Shown one piece after another: positions 8,080 to 17,197 of a stretch of 64,000 bases of DNA. The position numbers and the translations under genes were made by a program. The notes beneath the pieces are model-generated. The model saw nothing but the letters and a program-made list of their open reading frames with translations, did not search any database and was not told the origin of the DNA. The stretch is taken from positions 124,001 to 188,000 of the forward strand of contig NZ_JABERD010000001.1 of assembly GCF_013044505.1 (NCBI RefSeq), in the 5' to 3' direction. Every line of letters begins with the position of its first letter. Positions within the stretch are counted from its first letter, which is position 1. The stretch is from Streptomyces sp. S3(2020). Its GTDB lineage: Bacteria > Actinomycetota > Actinomycetes > Streptomycetales > Streptomycetaceae.

Positions 8080-8412
8080 ATGACCACTGCTGTCTTCCCG
8101 CCCGAGTTCGCCGCCCTGGAGCCGTTCGCCGACTGGGCGGTGCCGACCGAGAAGGCCCGCTACGCCAAGCGGATCGCCTCCACCATGGATGAGCTCGACA
8201 CCTTCTACGGCACGGCGTTCCCTCTGCTGAAGGACGGCACGGAGTACCTCCAGAACGTCTCGATGGAGGACATCTCCGAGCCGGACAAGCATCTGCTGTG
8301 GCTGTTCTGCGCACTGGTGACCGTCGCCTTCTCGGTGGAGGCCTGGCGTCAGCCCAAGGTCCCCGACACCGGGCCCGCGAGCATCGACGCCGTGGTCGAG
8401 CCGGCCGTCTGA
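8080..8412 (+). CDS. Uncharacterised 110-residue protein of the Rieske unit
   Basis: I do not recognise this family. The protein is acidic and mostly helical by composition. An N-terminal PPEFAALEPFADWAVPTEKARYAKR segment and a central TMDELDTFYGTAFPLLKDG resemble small alpha-helical partner proteins. A hydrophobic stretch (LLWLFCALVTVAFSVEAW, about residues 72-89) could pack against a partner or membrane. It starts 10 bp after the Rieske oxygenase and its stop overlaps the amidohydrolase ATG (TGATG), so it is strongly coupled to both. It could be an accessory or small subunit of the oxygenase. Confidence 0.7.
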   Translation: MTTAVFPPEFAALEPFADWAVPTEKARYAKRIASTMDELDTFYGTAFPLLKDGTEYLQNVSMEDISEPDKHLLWLFCALVTVAFSVEAWRQPKVPDTGPASIDAVVEPAV

Positions 8413-9656
8413 TGCCCCGTCCCCGAACCCCGCAGCCACCCGTCCGGCTCCGCGGCGCCCGCATGCTCGACGTCGACAAGGGCGAACTCGTCGAGCCGGG
8501 CGACCTGTTGATCGAGGGCGACCGCATCACCGCGATCGCCCCGACGACGGTCCCCGAGGACACTGTGGAGATCGACCTCGGCGATCTGACGCTCCTGCCG
8601 GGCCTGATGGACATGGAGGTCAACCTGCTGCTCGGCGGCCCCGACCACCGCAGCCCGCTGAACCCGGTCCAGGACGACCCGGCCGTACGCACCCTGCGTG
8701 CCGTGGCCAACGCCCGCCGGACGCTCCGCTCGGGCTTCACGACCGTACGCAACCTCGGCCTGTTCGTGCAGACGGGTGGGCTGCTGCTGGACGTGGCCCT
8801 CAAGAAGGCGATCGACCTCGGCTGGATCGAGGGCCCGCGGGTGGTCCCGGCGGGCCACGCCATCACCCCGACCGGCGGTCACCTGGACCCCACGATGTTC
8901 CAGGCGTTCGCCCCGCACATCATGCCCCTCACCGTGGAGGAGGGCATCGCCAACGGCGTCGACGAGGTGCGCAAGGCGGTCCGCTACCAGATCAAGCACG
9001 GCGCCCGCGTCATCAAGGTCTGCGCGTCCAACGGCGTCATGTCCCACACGGGCCCGGCCGGCGCCCAGCAGTACTCCGACGAGGAACTGCGGGCGATAGC
9101 CGACGAGGCCCACCGGGCCGGCCTCAAGGTGGCGGCCCACTGCATGGGCGACCGGGCGATCAGGGCCGCGCTGGACGCGGGCATCGACTGCATCGAGCAC
9201 GGCTTCCTGGCGAGCGACGAGGTCCTGGACCTGATGGTGGAGAGGGGCACGTTCCTGGTGGCGACGACGTACATCGCCGACGGCATGGATGTGTCGAAAG
9301 CGGCCCCCGAGTTGCAGGCGAAGGCAGCCGACGTCTTCCCCCGAGCCAAGGCGACGATCAGCAGGGCCATCGAGCGAGGCGTACGGATCGCCTGCGGCAC
9401 GGACGCCCCGGCGGTGCCGCACGGTAGGGGGGCGAAGGAACTGCTGGCGTTGGTGGACCGCGGGATGACCCCGCTGGCAGCCATCCGCGCGGCCACGACG
9501 ACAGCCGCAGACCTCATAGACGCGGATGACCGTGGCCGCTTGGAGCCGGGCCTGCTGGCGGACGTGATCGCGGTTCCGGGCGACCCGCTGAGGGACATCG
9601 GGGTGACCGAGGACGTCCGGTTCGTCATGAAAGGCGGGCATGTGTATGTGTCTTAG
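8412..9656 (+). CDS. Amidohydrolase family protein with altered metal motif
   Basis: A 414-residue protein of the imidazolonepropionase/Xaa-Pro dipeptidase-like amidohydrolase group. It has LLPGLMD at 61-67, IKVCASNGVMS with Lys202, AAHCMGDRAI with His243, IEHG with His263 and CGTDAPAVPHG with Asp331. The expected HxH after PGLxD is missing: residues 69-71 read E-V-N (codons gag gtc aac). The bridging Lys, two His and Asp are retained, so a mononuclear or repurposed site is possible. It ends the Rieske unit. Cyclic amide, lactone or ester hydrolysis is the family role; activity here is uncertain. Confidence 0.87.
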   Translation: MPRPRTPQPPVRLRGARMLDVDKGELVEPGDLLIEGDRITAIAPTTVPEDTVEIDLGDLTLLPGLMDMEVNLLLGGPDHRSPLNPVQDDPAVRTLRAVANARRTLRSGFTTVRNLGLFVQTGGLLLDVALKKAIDLGWIEGPRVVPAGHAITPTGGHLDPTMFQAFAPHIMPLTVEEGIANGVDEVRKAVRYQIKHGARVIKVCASNGVMSHTGPAGAQQYSDEELRAIADEAHRAGLKVAAHCMGDRAIRAALDAGIDCIEHGFLASDEVLDLMVERGTFLVATTYIADGMDVSKAAPELQAKAADVFPRAKATISRAIERGVRIACGTDAPAVPHGRGAKELLALVDRGMTPLAAIRAATTTAADLIDADDRGRLEPGLLADVIAVPGDPLRDIGVTEDVRFVMKGGHVYVS

Positions 9657-9725
9657 GGGCGCGGGGCTGTGTCGATATGCGGCTACCGCCGCGTGAGCGC
9701 GACCAGCCACAACGAACCCGCAGCC
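9655..9725. repeat. Streptomyces dispersed intergenic repeat, copy 1
   Basis: It begins AGGGGCGCGGGG on the amidohydrolase stop, contains hairpin GCGGC-TACC-GCCGC (9679-9692) and ends GCGCGACCAGCC (9697-9708) plus AACCCGCAGCC. A shorter copy at 60373-60421 shares both boundary blocks. I recall this element from intergenic regions of many Streptomyces genomes. It could act as a terminator between the convergent genes. Confidence 0.75.
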
Positions 9726-9747
9726 GCCGTCGCGCAGAAGCCCCCAC

Positions 9748-10512
9748 TCACACCTTGCGAGTGATCCCCCCGTCCACCCGCACCATCGCACCGGTCGTAA
9801 AACTCGACGCCCCGCTGGCGAAATGCAACGCCAGCGGGGCGACGTCATCCGGCACCCCCAACCGCCCCAACGGCACGAACGACGCGTCGAACCCCTCCGC
9901 CTCCCACTCCTTGTGCGCCCCCGTCCGCACCGGCCCCGGCAGAATCGCGTTCACCCGCACCTTGGGCGCGTACGCCTCCGCCAGCCCGACGGTGAGCGCG
10001 TTGAGGCCCGCCTTGGCGCAGGCGTACGGCAGTTCGTGGACGCTCGCCAGCAACGACCCCGCCGTACCGATGTTGATGATCGACCCGCCCCCGTGGTCCG
10101 CCATGTACGTGGCGGCCAGTACCGCGAGCCGGAACGGACCCTTCAGATTCACGGCGAGGGTCTTGTCGTAGAGCTCCTCGCTGACGCTGTCGAGGCTCTC
10201 GTACGGCGGCGACATGCCCGCGTTGTTGACCAGCACGTCGAGCCGGCCGAACTCGGCGAGGGTCTGTGCGACCAGGCCCTCGCAGTCGGCCCATCTGCCC
10301 ACATGGCAGGCGATGCCCACCGCCCGCCGCCCGGTGGACGCCCGTACCTCCTCGGCCACCGCCCGGCACGCCTCGATCTTGCGGGAGGCGACGACGACGT
10401 CGGCGCCGGCCTCCGCGAGGGTTCCCACGATGGCCCGGCCGATGCCGCGCGACCCGCCGGTGACCACGGCCACCTTGCCGGTGAGGTCATGGAGTTCCGT
10501 GAAGGAGGTCAT
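9748..10512 (-). CDS. Short-chain dehydrogenase/reductase
   Basis: A 254-residue classical SDR of the FabG-like type. It has TGGSRGIG at 17-24, NNAG at about 93-96, INIGTAGS as the catalytic Ser region, YACAK as the Tyr-x3-Lys pair and SSFTTGAMVRVDGG at the end. It is second in a leftward unit behind an acyl-CoA ligase, with a 6-bp gap. A hydroxyacyl-CoA dehydrogenase or alcohol dehydrogenase role in beta-oxidation-like steps is likely. Confidence 0.9.
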   Translation of the reverse strand: MTSFTELHDLTGKVAVVTGGSRGIGRAIVGTLAEAGADVVVASRKIEACRAVAEEVRASTGRRAVGIACHVGRWADCEGLVAQTLAEFGRLDVLVNNAGMSPPYESLDSVSEELYDKTLAVNLKGPFRLAVLAATYMADHGGGSIINIGTAGSLLASVHELPYACAKAGLNALTVGLAEAYAPKVRVNAILPGPVRTGAHKEWEAEGFDASFVPLGRLGVPDDVAPLALHFASGASSFTTGAMVRVDGGITRKV

Positions 10513-10518
10513 GGGCGA

Positions 10519-12003
10519 TCAGCCCTTCCGTATCGTCGTCAGCAGCTGGCGCCGCAGGAGCTTTCCGGTGGGGGTGTACGGGAGTTCGTCGCGGAAGACG
10601 ACCACGTCCGGTGTCTTGGAACCCCGCAGCCGGCCGCGCACCCAGGCGCGCAGCGCGTCCGCGTCGACACTCGCCCCCGGGTGGGTGACCACGAACGCGG
10701 CGATCCGCTCGCCCCACTCCTCGTCGGGCACCCCGACCACCGCGGCCTCGCGCACGGCGGCATGCCGCAGCAGCACGTCCTCGACCTCGGCCGGGGCGAT
10801 GTTCTCCCCGCCCCGGATGATGGTGTCGTCGGCGCGGCCCTCGATGAACAGATAGCCGTCGTCGTCGAAGCGGGCGAGATCGCGCGTGTGGAACCAGCCG
10901 TCCGGCGCCGGGAGCGTGGCATCCCCCCTGTACTCCCCGGACACCTGCGGCCCGCGCACCCACAACTCACCCGCCACACCGGCCGGTTGGGCGGCGCCCG
11001 ACGCGTCCCGGATCTGCGCCTCCACCCCCGGCACCATGCGACCGGCCGACCGCAGCCGGGCCCGCACCGCCGGATCGGCCGAGGACAGGGCGGCCCGGTG
11101 GTCCTCGGGCCCCAGCAGCGCGATGGTCGAACTGGTCTCGGTCAGACCGTAGGCATTGGTGAACCCGGTGTCGGGGAAGGCCCGCAGCGCCGCCTCCAGC
11201 ACGGTGTGCGGCATACGGGCCCCGCCGTACGCCAGCGACCGCAGCGTGGGCACCCCGGCCGGCCGCCCGTCCAGATGCTCGACGACACGGGCCAGCATGG
11301 TGGGCACGACCATGGCGGACGAAACCCCTTCGGAGCGCACCAGCCGCAGCCAGTCCCCGGGTTCGAAAGCGCTCAGATGCACCATGCGCCGCCCCGCGTA
11401 GAGGTTGCTGAGCACGGAGCCGACGCCCGCCACGTGGTACGGCGGGACACTGGCCAGCACGGCGTCGTCCGGGGCCGCGGAGCCGAACTCCACGGTCTGG
11501 AGGATGTAGCTGCTCAGATGCCGGTGCCGCAGCACCGCCGCCTTCGGCGCGGCGGTCGTCCCGCTGGTGAACAGCAGCACGGCCGGGTCGTCCGCGTCCG
11601 CCTCCAGGCCCTCGGCCGGCTCCGCCGCCAGTCCCTGCGCCACCAGCGCTTCGGGGGTGAGGACATCGAGCCCCGGGAACGCCTCGGCGAGCTCTTCCTC
11701 GGCGATCACCAGAGGCTTCCCGGTGTGCTTCAGCAGACCGGCCAACGCCTCCGCCGACAACCGGTAGTTCACCGGCACCAGCGGCACACCCGCCAGCGCG
11801 GCACCGAACAACAGCACGGTGAAGGCAGGGCCGTTGACCCCCGCGAACACCAACTCCCGGGCGCCGGTGCGGTGGACGACGGTCGCGACACCGGCCGCGG
11901 CCCGCCGCAGCCGCGCACAGGTCATTCCGGAGTCGCGCGGGCCGACCGCCACCCGGTCCGGATCGCCGGCCGCGGCCATGTCGAGCAACATCGCGATGTT
12001 CAA
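10519..12003 (-). CDS. AMP-forming acyl-CoA synthetase/ligase (first of three)
   Basis: A 494-residue ANL-superfamily enzyme. The phosphate loop reads LLFTSGTTAAPKAAVL, unusual because the normal GTTGxPKG is GTTAAPKA. Further motifs are YGLTETSS, the hinge TRDLARFDDDGYLFIEGRADD and the C-terminal catalytic Lys in TPTGKLLRRQL. I chose TTG 12003 because GGAAGA sits 7 bases upstream; an ATG at 11991 is the alternative. It is divergent from an acyl-CoA dehydrogenase across operator c and followed by an SDR. It activates a carboxylic acid to its CoA thioester; the acid is not known. Confidence 0.9.
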   Translation of the reverse strand: MNIAMLLDMAAAGDPDRVAVGPRDSGMTCARLRRAAAGVATVVHRTGARELVFAGVNGPAFTVLLFGAALAGVPLVPVNYRLSAEALAGLLKHTGKPLVIAEEELAEAFPGLDVLTPEALVAQGLAAEPAEGLEADADDPAVLLFTSGTTAAPKAAVLRHRHLSSYILQTVEFGSAAPDDAVLASVPPYHVAGVGSVLSNLYAGRRMVHLSAFEPGDWLRLVRSEGVSSAMVVPTMLARVVEHLDGRPAGVPTLRSLAYGGARMPHTVLEAALRAFPDTGFTNAYGLTETSSTIALLGPEDHRAALSSADPAVRARLRSAGRMVPGVEAQIRDASGAAQPAGVAGELWVRGPQVSGEYRGDATLPAPDGWFHTRDLARFDDDGYLFIEGRADDTIIRGGENIAPAEVEDVLLRHAAVREAAVVGVPDEEWGERIAAFVVTHPGASVDADALRAWVRGRLRGSKTPDVVVFRDELPYTPTGKLLRRQLLTTIRKG

Positions 12004-12031
12004 GACGGGGTCTTCCTTTCTCGACGAGTGC

Positions 12032-12059
12032 GAACGATATTCTACGTACAGGGAAACCT
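12032..12059. promoter_or_regulatory. Candidate operator c (ligase/ACAD divergent promoter)
   Basis: GAAC-GAT-ATTCTA (12032-12044) matches the GAAT-N3-RTTCTC class, and ATTCTA-N7-GGAAAC (12039-12057) matches the 19-bp class. It is the most diverged member, sited between starts 12003 and 12079. Confidence 0.45.
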
Positions 12060-12078
12060 CATTCTCCAGGGAGCGTCC

Positions 12079-13245
12079 GTGGATTTCGAGCTCACCGAAC
12101 AGCAGGAGGACATCCAGGCGGGCGTCCGCGCACTGGCCGCCTCCTTCGGACCCGGGTACTGGGCCGAACGGGACGAGCGCGCGGAGTTCCCCTGGAGCTT
12201 CTACGACGCCTTCGCCAAGGCCGGCTGGCTGGGCATCGCCGTCCCCGAGGAGTACGGCGGGGGAGGACTCGGTGTCCTGGAGGCCTCGCTGCTGCTGGAA
12301 GAGGTGGCTGCCTCGGGCGCCGGTATGAACGGGTGCAGCACCATGCACCTGACCATCTTCGGCCTCAACGTCCTGGCGAAACACGGCAGCGAGGAACTCC
12401 GCCGCGAGGTCCTGCCGCACGCCGCCTCGGGTGACCTGCACGTCTGCTTCGGTGTCACCGAACCCGACGCCGGCACCGACACCACCAGCATCTCCACGTT
12501 CGCCCGCCGAGACGGCGACCACTACGTGATCGACGGCCGCAAGATCTGGATCACCAAGGCGGGCGACTCCCAGAAGATGGTCCTCCTCGCCCGCACCACT
12601 CCCCGCGAGGAGGTCGACAAGCCGACCCAGGGCATCTCCGTCTTCCTCGTCGACGTCGACCGAGGCGCCATGGACATCCGGCCGATCCCCAAGATGGGCC
12701 GCAACGCCGTGGCGTCCAACGAGATCTTCATCGACGGACTGCGGGTGCCGGCGGGCGCGCGCATCGGCGAGGAGGGCGAGGGCTTCCGCTATCTGCTCGA
12801 CGGGCTCAACCCGGAGCGCATCCTGCTCGCCCACGAAGCCCTCGGCCTCGGCAGGGCCGCCCTGGACGCGGCGACCCGCTACGCCCGCGACCGCGTCGTC
12901 TTCGGCCGCCCCATCGGCCAGAACCAGGGCATCGCCTTCCCGCTCGCCGAGGCCCTCACCCGGCTCGACGCGGCCCGGCTCATGGCCCGTAACGCGGCCT
13001 GGCGCTACGACCGGGGCCTGACGTGCGGTCGCGAGGCCAACATGGCCAAGTTCCTGTGCGCCGACGCGGGCTTCCAGGCCGCCGACCGCGCCGTGCAGAC
13101 CCTGGGGGGCATGGGGTACGCCCGTGAGTACCACGTCGAACGGTACTTCCGCGAGTCCCGGCTGCTACGGCTCGCCCCCGTCAGCCAGGAGATGGTCCTC
13201 AACTACGTGTCCCAGCACGTACTGGGGCTGCCCAGGTCGTACTGA
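12079..13245 (+). CDS. Acyl-CoA dehydrogenase
   Basis: A 388-residue FAD acyl-CoA dehydrogenase starting VDFELTEQQEDIQAGVR at GTG 12079, with AGGGAG 5 bases upstream. Motifs include PEEYGGGGLG near 58, CFGVTEPDAGTDT near 123, GRKIWITKAGD near 153, TLGGMGYAREYHVER near 345 and LAPVSQEM near 370. In the last, Glu is the probable catalytic base. It is divergent from an acyl-CoA ligase, which would produce its substrate. ETF genes follow convergently. Confidence 0.94.
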   Translation: MDFELTEQQEDIQAGVRALAASFGPGYWAERDERAEFPWSFYDAFAKAGWLGIAVPEEYGGGGLGVLEASLLLEEVAASGAGMNGCSTMHLTIFGLNVLAKHGSEELRREVLPHAASGDLHVCFGVTEPDAGTDTTSISTFARRDGDHYVIDGRKIWITKAGDSQKMVLLARTTPREEVDKPTQGISVFLVDVDRGAMDIRPIPKMGRNAVASNEIFIDGLRVPAGARIGEEGEGFRYLLDGLNPERILLAHEALGLGRAALDAATRYARDRVVFGRPIGQNQGIAFPLAEALTRLDAARLMARNAAWRYDRGLTCGREANMAKFLCADAGFQAADRAVQTLGGMGYAREYHVERYFRESRLLRLAPVSQEMVLNYVSQHVLGLPRSY

Positions 13246-13279
13246 CCCGGACAGCCCATAGCCTCGCGTCCGGCTGCGG

Positions 13280-14242
<963 letters not shown>

Positions 14243-14278
14243 GGGACAGCAACTCCTGTGGGATCAAGGACGGTGGGA

Positions 14279-15064
14279 TCAGATGAACTTCTGGCTCGCG
14301 AGGTACTCGGCGAGCTGCTTGCCGCCCTCGCCCTCGTCCTTGACGATCGTGCCCGCGGTACGCGCCGGACGCTGTGCGGCGGAGTCGACCTTGGTCCAGG
14401 CGCCGTCCAGACCGACCTCTTCGGCCTCGATGTCGAGGTCGGACAGGTCCCAGGACTGAACCGGCTTCTTCTTGGCGGCCATGATGCCCTTGAAGGACGG
14501 GTAACGCGCCTCGCCCGACTGGTCGGTGACCGACACGACGGCCGGCAGCGAGGCCTCCAGCTGCTCGGAGGCGGCATCGCCGTCCCGGCGGCCCTTCACG
14601 ACACCGTCCTCGACGGAGACCTCGGACAGCAGGGTGACCTGCGGGACGCCCAGGCGCTCGGCGACCAGCGCGGGCACGATGCCCGCGGTGCCGTCCGTGG
14701 ACGCCATGCCGGAGATCACCAGGTCGTAGCCGGCCTTCTCGATCGCCTTCGCCAGCACCAGCGAGGTACCGATCGCATCCGTGCCGTGCAGGTCGTCGTC
14801 CTCGACATGGATGGCCTTGTCGGCACCCATGGACAGGGCCTTGCGCAGCGCGTCCTTGGCGTCCTCGGGACCGACGGTCAGCACCGTGATCTCGGCGTCG
14901 TCGGCCTCGTCGGCGATCTGCAGGGCCTGCTCGACCGCGTACTCGTCCAGCTCGGAGAGCAGACCGTCCACGTCGTCCCGGTCGACGGTCAGGTCATCGG
15001 CGAAGTGCCGGTCGCCAGTGGCGTCGGGCACGTACTTCACGGTCACAACAATCTTGAGACTCAC
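14279..15064 (-). CDS. etfB: Electron transfer flavoprotein beta subunit
   Basis: A 261-residue ETF beta subunit. It has the N-terminal KIVVTVKYVPDATGDR, DEYAVEQALQIADE, the AMP-binding region DLVISGMASTDGTAGIVP near 145 and ARYPSFKGIMAAKKKP near 205. It precedes etfA in a leftward bicistron. A short promoter region (15065-15126) containing GGCTCTTC twice separates it from the GntR gene. None of the island operator elements is present here, so it appears to be regulated independently. Confidence 0.96.
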   Translation of the reverse strand: MSLKIVVTVKYVPDATGDRHFADDLTVDRDDVDGLLSELDEYAVEQALQIADEADDAEITVLTVGPEDAKDALRKALSMGADKAIHVEDDDLHGTDAIGTSLVLAKAIEKAGYDLVISGMASTDGTAGIVPALVAERLGVPQVTLLSEVSVEDGVVKGRRDGDAASEQLEASLPAVVSVTDQSGEARYPSFKGIMAAKKKPVQSWDLSDLDIEAEEVGLDGAWTKVDSAAQRPARTAGTIVKDEGEGGKQLAEYLASQKFI

Positions 15065-15126
15065 GGCAATTGCTCCTCTTTCGACTCTCTAGGCTCTTCG
15101 GCTCTTCGACAGTTCGGCTTACGGCG

Positions 15127-15873
15127 TCACCGGCCGCTGCGCCGCAGCCGTACGCGGTACGAGTAGTGCTCGGGCAGGAAGTGGCTGATCGCCAGCTCGA
15201 CTAGCTGTCCGGCGACCGACTGGTAGACCCGGTCGATGCGCAGCAGCGCGCGGCCCGGCTCGCAGCCGAGGTGTCCGGCGAGTTCGGGGGTGGCCTCCGC
15301 GACGGTGATGCTCTGCTCGGCCTCGGCGATCGGCTCGGGCAGCCGGCCGTCCAGGAAGCCGATGACGGTGGAGGCGCTGGGGGTGCTGGGCTCGATGAGT
15401 TCGGGTACCGACTCCAGCAACTCACCGACGGCCGGCGGCAGGAAGACGGCGGTGTGGCAGAACGCGGTGTCCTCGTGCAGCCGGAGGAAGGCCAGTTTGT
15501 GCACCTGGTCGGTGTGCAGGCCCAGTCGTCCGGCCGCGTCGACGTCGACCCGCCGGTGCAGCGGGGTGACGACGTGCATACGGGTGTCGATGGACAGGCC
15601 CATCAGGTCGTCCACCGAGCCGAACTGGCGCAGATACCGCTCGTCGCGGGGCGTGGCGAAGGTGCCGCGCCCCGGCACCCGGTGGACCAGGCCTTCCGCC
15701 ACCAGGTCCTGGAAGGCCCGGCGCACGGTCTGCCGGCTGATCCCGTAGTGCTCGGCGAGCTGGGCCTCCGTCGGCAGCCGTACCCCCTCGGGGTAGTCGT
15801 GCCGCAGGATCGCGGTGCGCAGTTCGCGGGCGAGCTTCAAGTAGGTGCTCTCACGCTGTGGTTGCTCAAGCAT
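15127..15873 (-). CDS. GntR family regulator (HutC type)
   Basis: A 248-residue protein. The N-terminal winged helix YLKLARELRTAILRHDYPEG..LPTEAQLAEHYGISRQTVRRAFQDL (about residues 10-60) and VHRVPGRGTF wing are typical of GntR. The C-terminal half matches the UbiC transcription regulator-associated (UTRA) ligand domain. The ATG at 15873 lies 16 bp after the CoA-transferase stop, so the two form a bicistron. The inverted repeat over the CoA-transferase promoter is the obvious candidate operator (autoregulation). The ligand is unknown, possibly an acyl-CoA or acid used by this subcluster. Confidence 0.9.
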   Translation of the reverse strand: MLEQPQRESTYLKLARELRTAILRHDYPEGVRLPTEAQLAEHYGISRQTVRRAFQDLVAEGLVHRVPGRGTFATPRDERYLRQFGSVDDLMGLSIDTRMHVVTPLHRRVDVDAAGRLGLHTDQVHKLAFLRLHEDTAFCHTAVFLPPAVGELLESVPELIEPSTPSASTVIGFLDGRLPEPIAEAEQSITVAEATPELAGHLGCEPGRALLRIDRVYQSVAGQLVELAISHFLPEHYSYRVRLRRSGR

Positions 15874-15889
15874 CGGCGTCGCCCCGTGA

Positions 15890-17080
15890 TCAGACGACGC
15901 CGTCGGCGCGCAGCGCCTCGATGTCGTCGCGGCCGCGGCCGAGCGCGGTGAGGATCGCGTCGGTGTGCTCGCCCACCGCCGGTACGGGGTCCATGCGCGC
16001 GGGCAGCCCCGCCAGGTCGGCCGGCGGGAGCAGGGCCTGCACGGTGGCGCCCGGTACACCGACCTCACGCCAGCGGTCACGGGCGGCCAGCACGGGGTGG
16101 TCGAGGAACGCGGCGATGTCGTTGACGCCGGCGCAGGCGATGCCGATGTCCTCCAGGTCCTTGAGGAGTTCGTCGGCGTCGGAGCGCGCACAGCGCTCGG
16201 CGACCACGGCGTTGAGCTCCTCGCGGTGGGCGACGCGGTCGGAGCCGGTGGCGAAGCGCGGGTCGGTGGTCAGCGCGGGATCACCGAGGAACCGCGCGCA
16301 CAGCACGGCCCACTCGCGCTCGTTCTGGATGGAGAACAGCACGTCCTTGCCGTCGGCGCTCCTGAAGGTGCCGTAGGGGGCGATGGTGGCGTGCTGGGTG
16401 CCCAGGCGCGGGGGCTGGCTGCCGCCGTACCGCGTGTAGTTGGCGGGCTGGCCCATCCACTCGGCCAGTGCCTCGAAGAGGGACACCTCCACCGGGTGGG
16501 CCGTGCCCGTGGTGGCGCGCGTGTACAGGGCGGTCAGGACGCCGCTGTAGGCGTACATCCCGGCGGCGATGTCGGCGACCGAGATCCCGACCCGCGCGGT
16601 CTCCTGGGGGGTTCCGGTCAGCGACACCAGGCCGGTCTGGCACTGCACCAGCAGGTCGTAGGACTTGCGGTCGGCCCACGGGCCGTCCGTGCCGTATCCG
16701 GAGATCGTGCACGGGATCAGCCGCGGCCGGCGCTCGGTGAGCGTGCCGGTGTCGAGGCCGAGCCGGTCCGCCGCGCCGGGGGCCAGGTTCTGTACGAAGA
16801 CGTCGGCGCCGTCCAGCAGATCGTGCAGGATCTCCCGGCCGCGCGGGTCCTTGAGGTCCAGGGTGAGGGATTCCTTGGAGCGGTTCAGCCAGACGAAGTA
16901 GCTGGAGTGTCCGTGGACCGTCGTGTCGTAGCGGCGCGCGAAGTCACCGCCGCCCGGCCGCTCCACCTTGATGACCCGGGCGCCGAGGTCGGCCAGCTGC
17001 CGGGTGGCATAGGGGGCGGCCACCGCCTGCTCCAGGCTGACGACCGTGATCCCGGACAGAGGAAGCTTCGGGACGCTCAT
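15890..17080 (-). CDS. Type III (CaiB/BaiF family) CoA-transferase
   Basis: A 396-residue family III CoA-transferase beginning MSVPKLPLSGITVVSLEQAVAAPYATRQLADLGARVIKVERP. The motif SYDLLVQCQTGL near 140 carries the catalytic Asp, and GISVADIAAGMYAYSGVL follows. Start ATG 17080 was chosen because the predicted transcript begins at or next to it; ATG 17089 is an in-frame alternative. It moves CoA from a donor thioester to a pathway acid without ATP. It is followed by its likely regulator. Confidence 0.92.
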   Translation of the reverse strand: MSVPKLPLSGITVVSLEQAVAAPYATRQLADLGARVIKVERPGGGDFARRYDTTVHGHSSYFVWLNRSKESLTLDLKDPRGREILHDLLDGADVFVQNLAPGAADRLGLDTGTLTERRPRLIPCTISGYGTDGPWADRKSYDLLVQCQTGLVSLTGTPQETARVGISVADIAAGMYAYSGVLTALYTRATTGTAHPVEVSLFEALAEWMGQPANYTRYGGSQPPRLGTQHATIAPYGTFRSADGKDVLFSIQNEREWAVLCARFLGDPALTTDPRFATGSDRVAHREELNAVVAERCARSDADELLKDLEDIGIACAGVNDIAAFLDHPVLAARDRWREVGVPGATVQALLPPADLAGLPARMDPVPAVGEHTDAILTALGRGRDDIEALRADGVV

Positions 17081-17118
17081 ATGGCCCATTTGTACGGCCA
17101 AATCGAGGACCCTGTCAA
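17080..17118 (-). promoter_or_regulatory. Promoter with overlapping GntR-type operator, probably leaderless
   Basis: On the minus strand TTGACA (17118-17113), an 18-bp spacer and TACAAA (17094-17089) form a clear promoter. The expected start point is about 7 bases beyond, at the ATG 17080. ATTTG-N6-CAAAT (17088-17103) covers the -10 hexamer, an ideal site for repression by the GntR protein. Confidence 0.6.
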
Positions 17119-17197
17119 AGTGATCCAAGTCATGTGGGCGTGGTCCTGTCCGGGCGGGGAGGAAGGACCCCCGGTCCTCCCTCCTCACCCCGCGTGA

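Noticed and set aside
9823..12078. Very long plus-strand open frame running into the acyl-CoA dehydrogenase
   Set aside because: It is opposite the SDR and the acyl-CoA ligase, is rich in Arg/His/Pro and shows no domain. It exists because high GC suppresses stops. Only the part from GTG 12079 is a gene.
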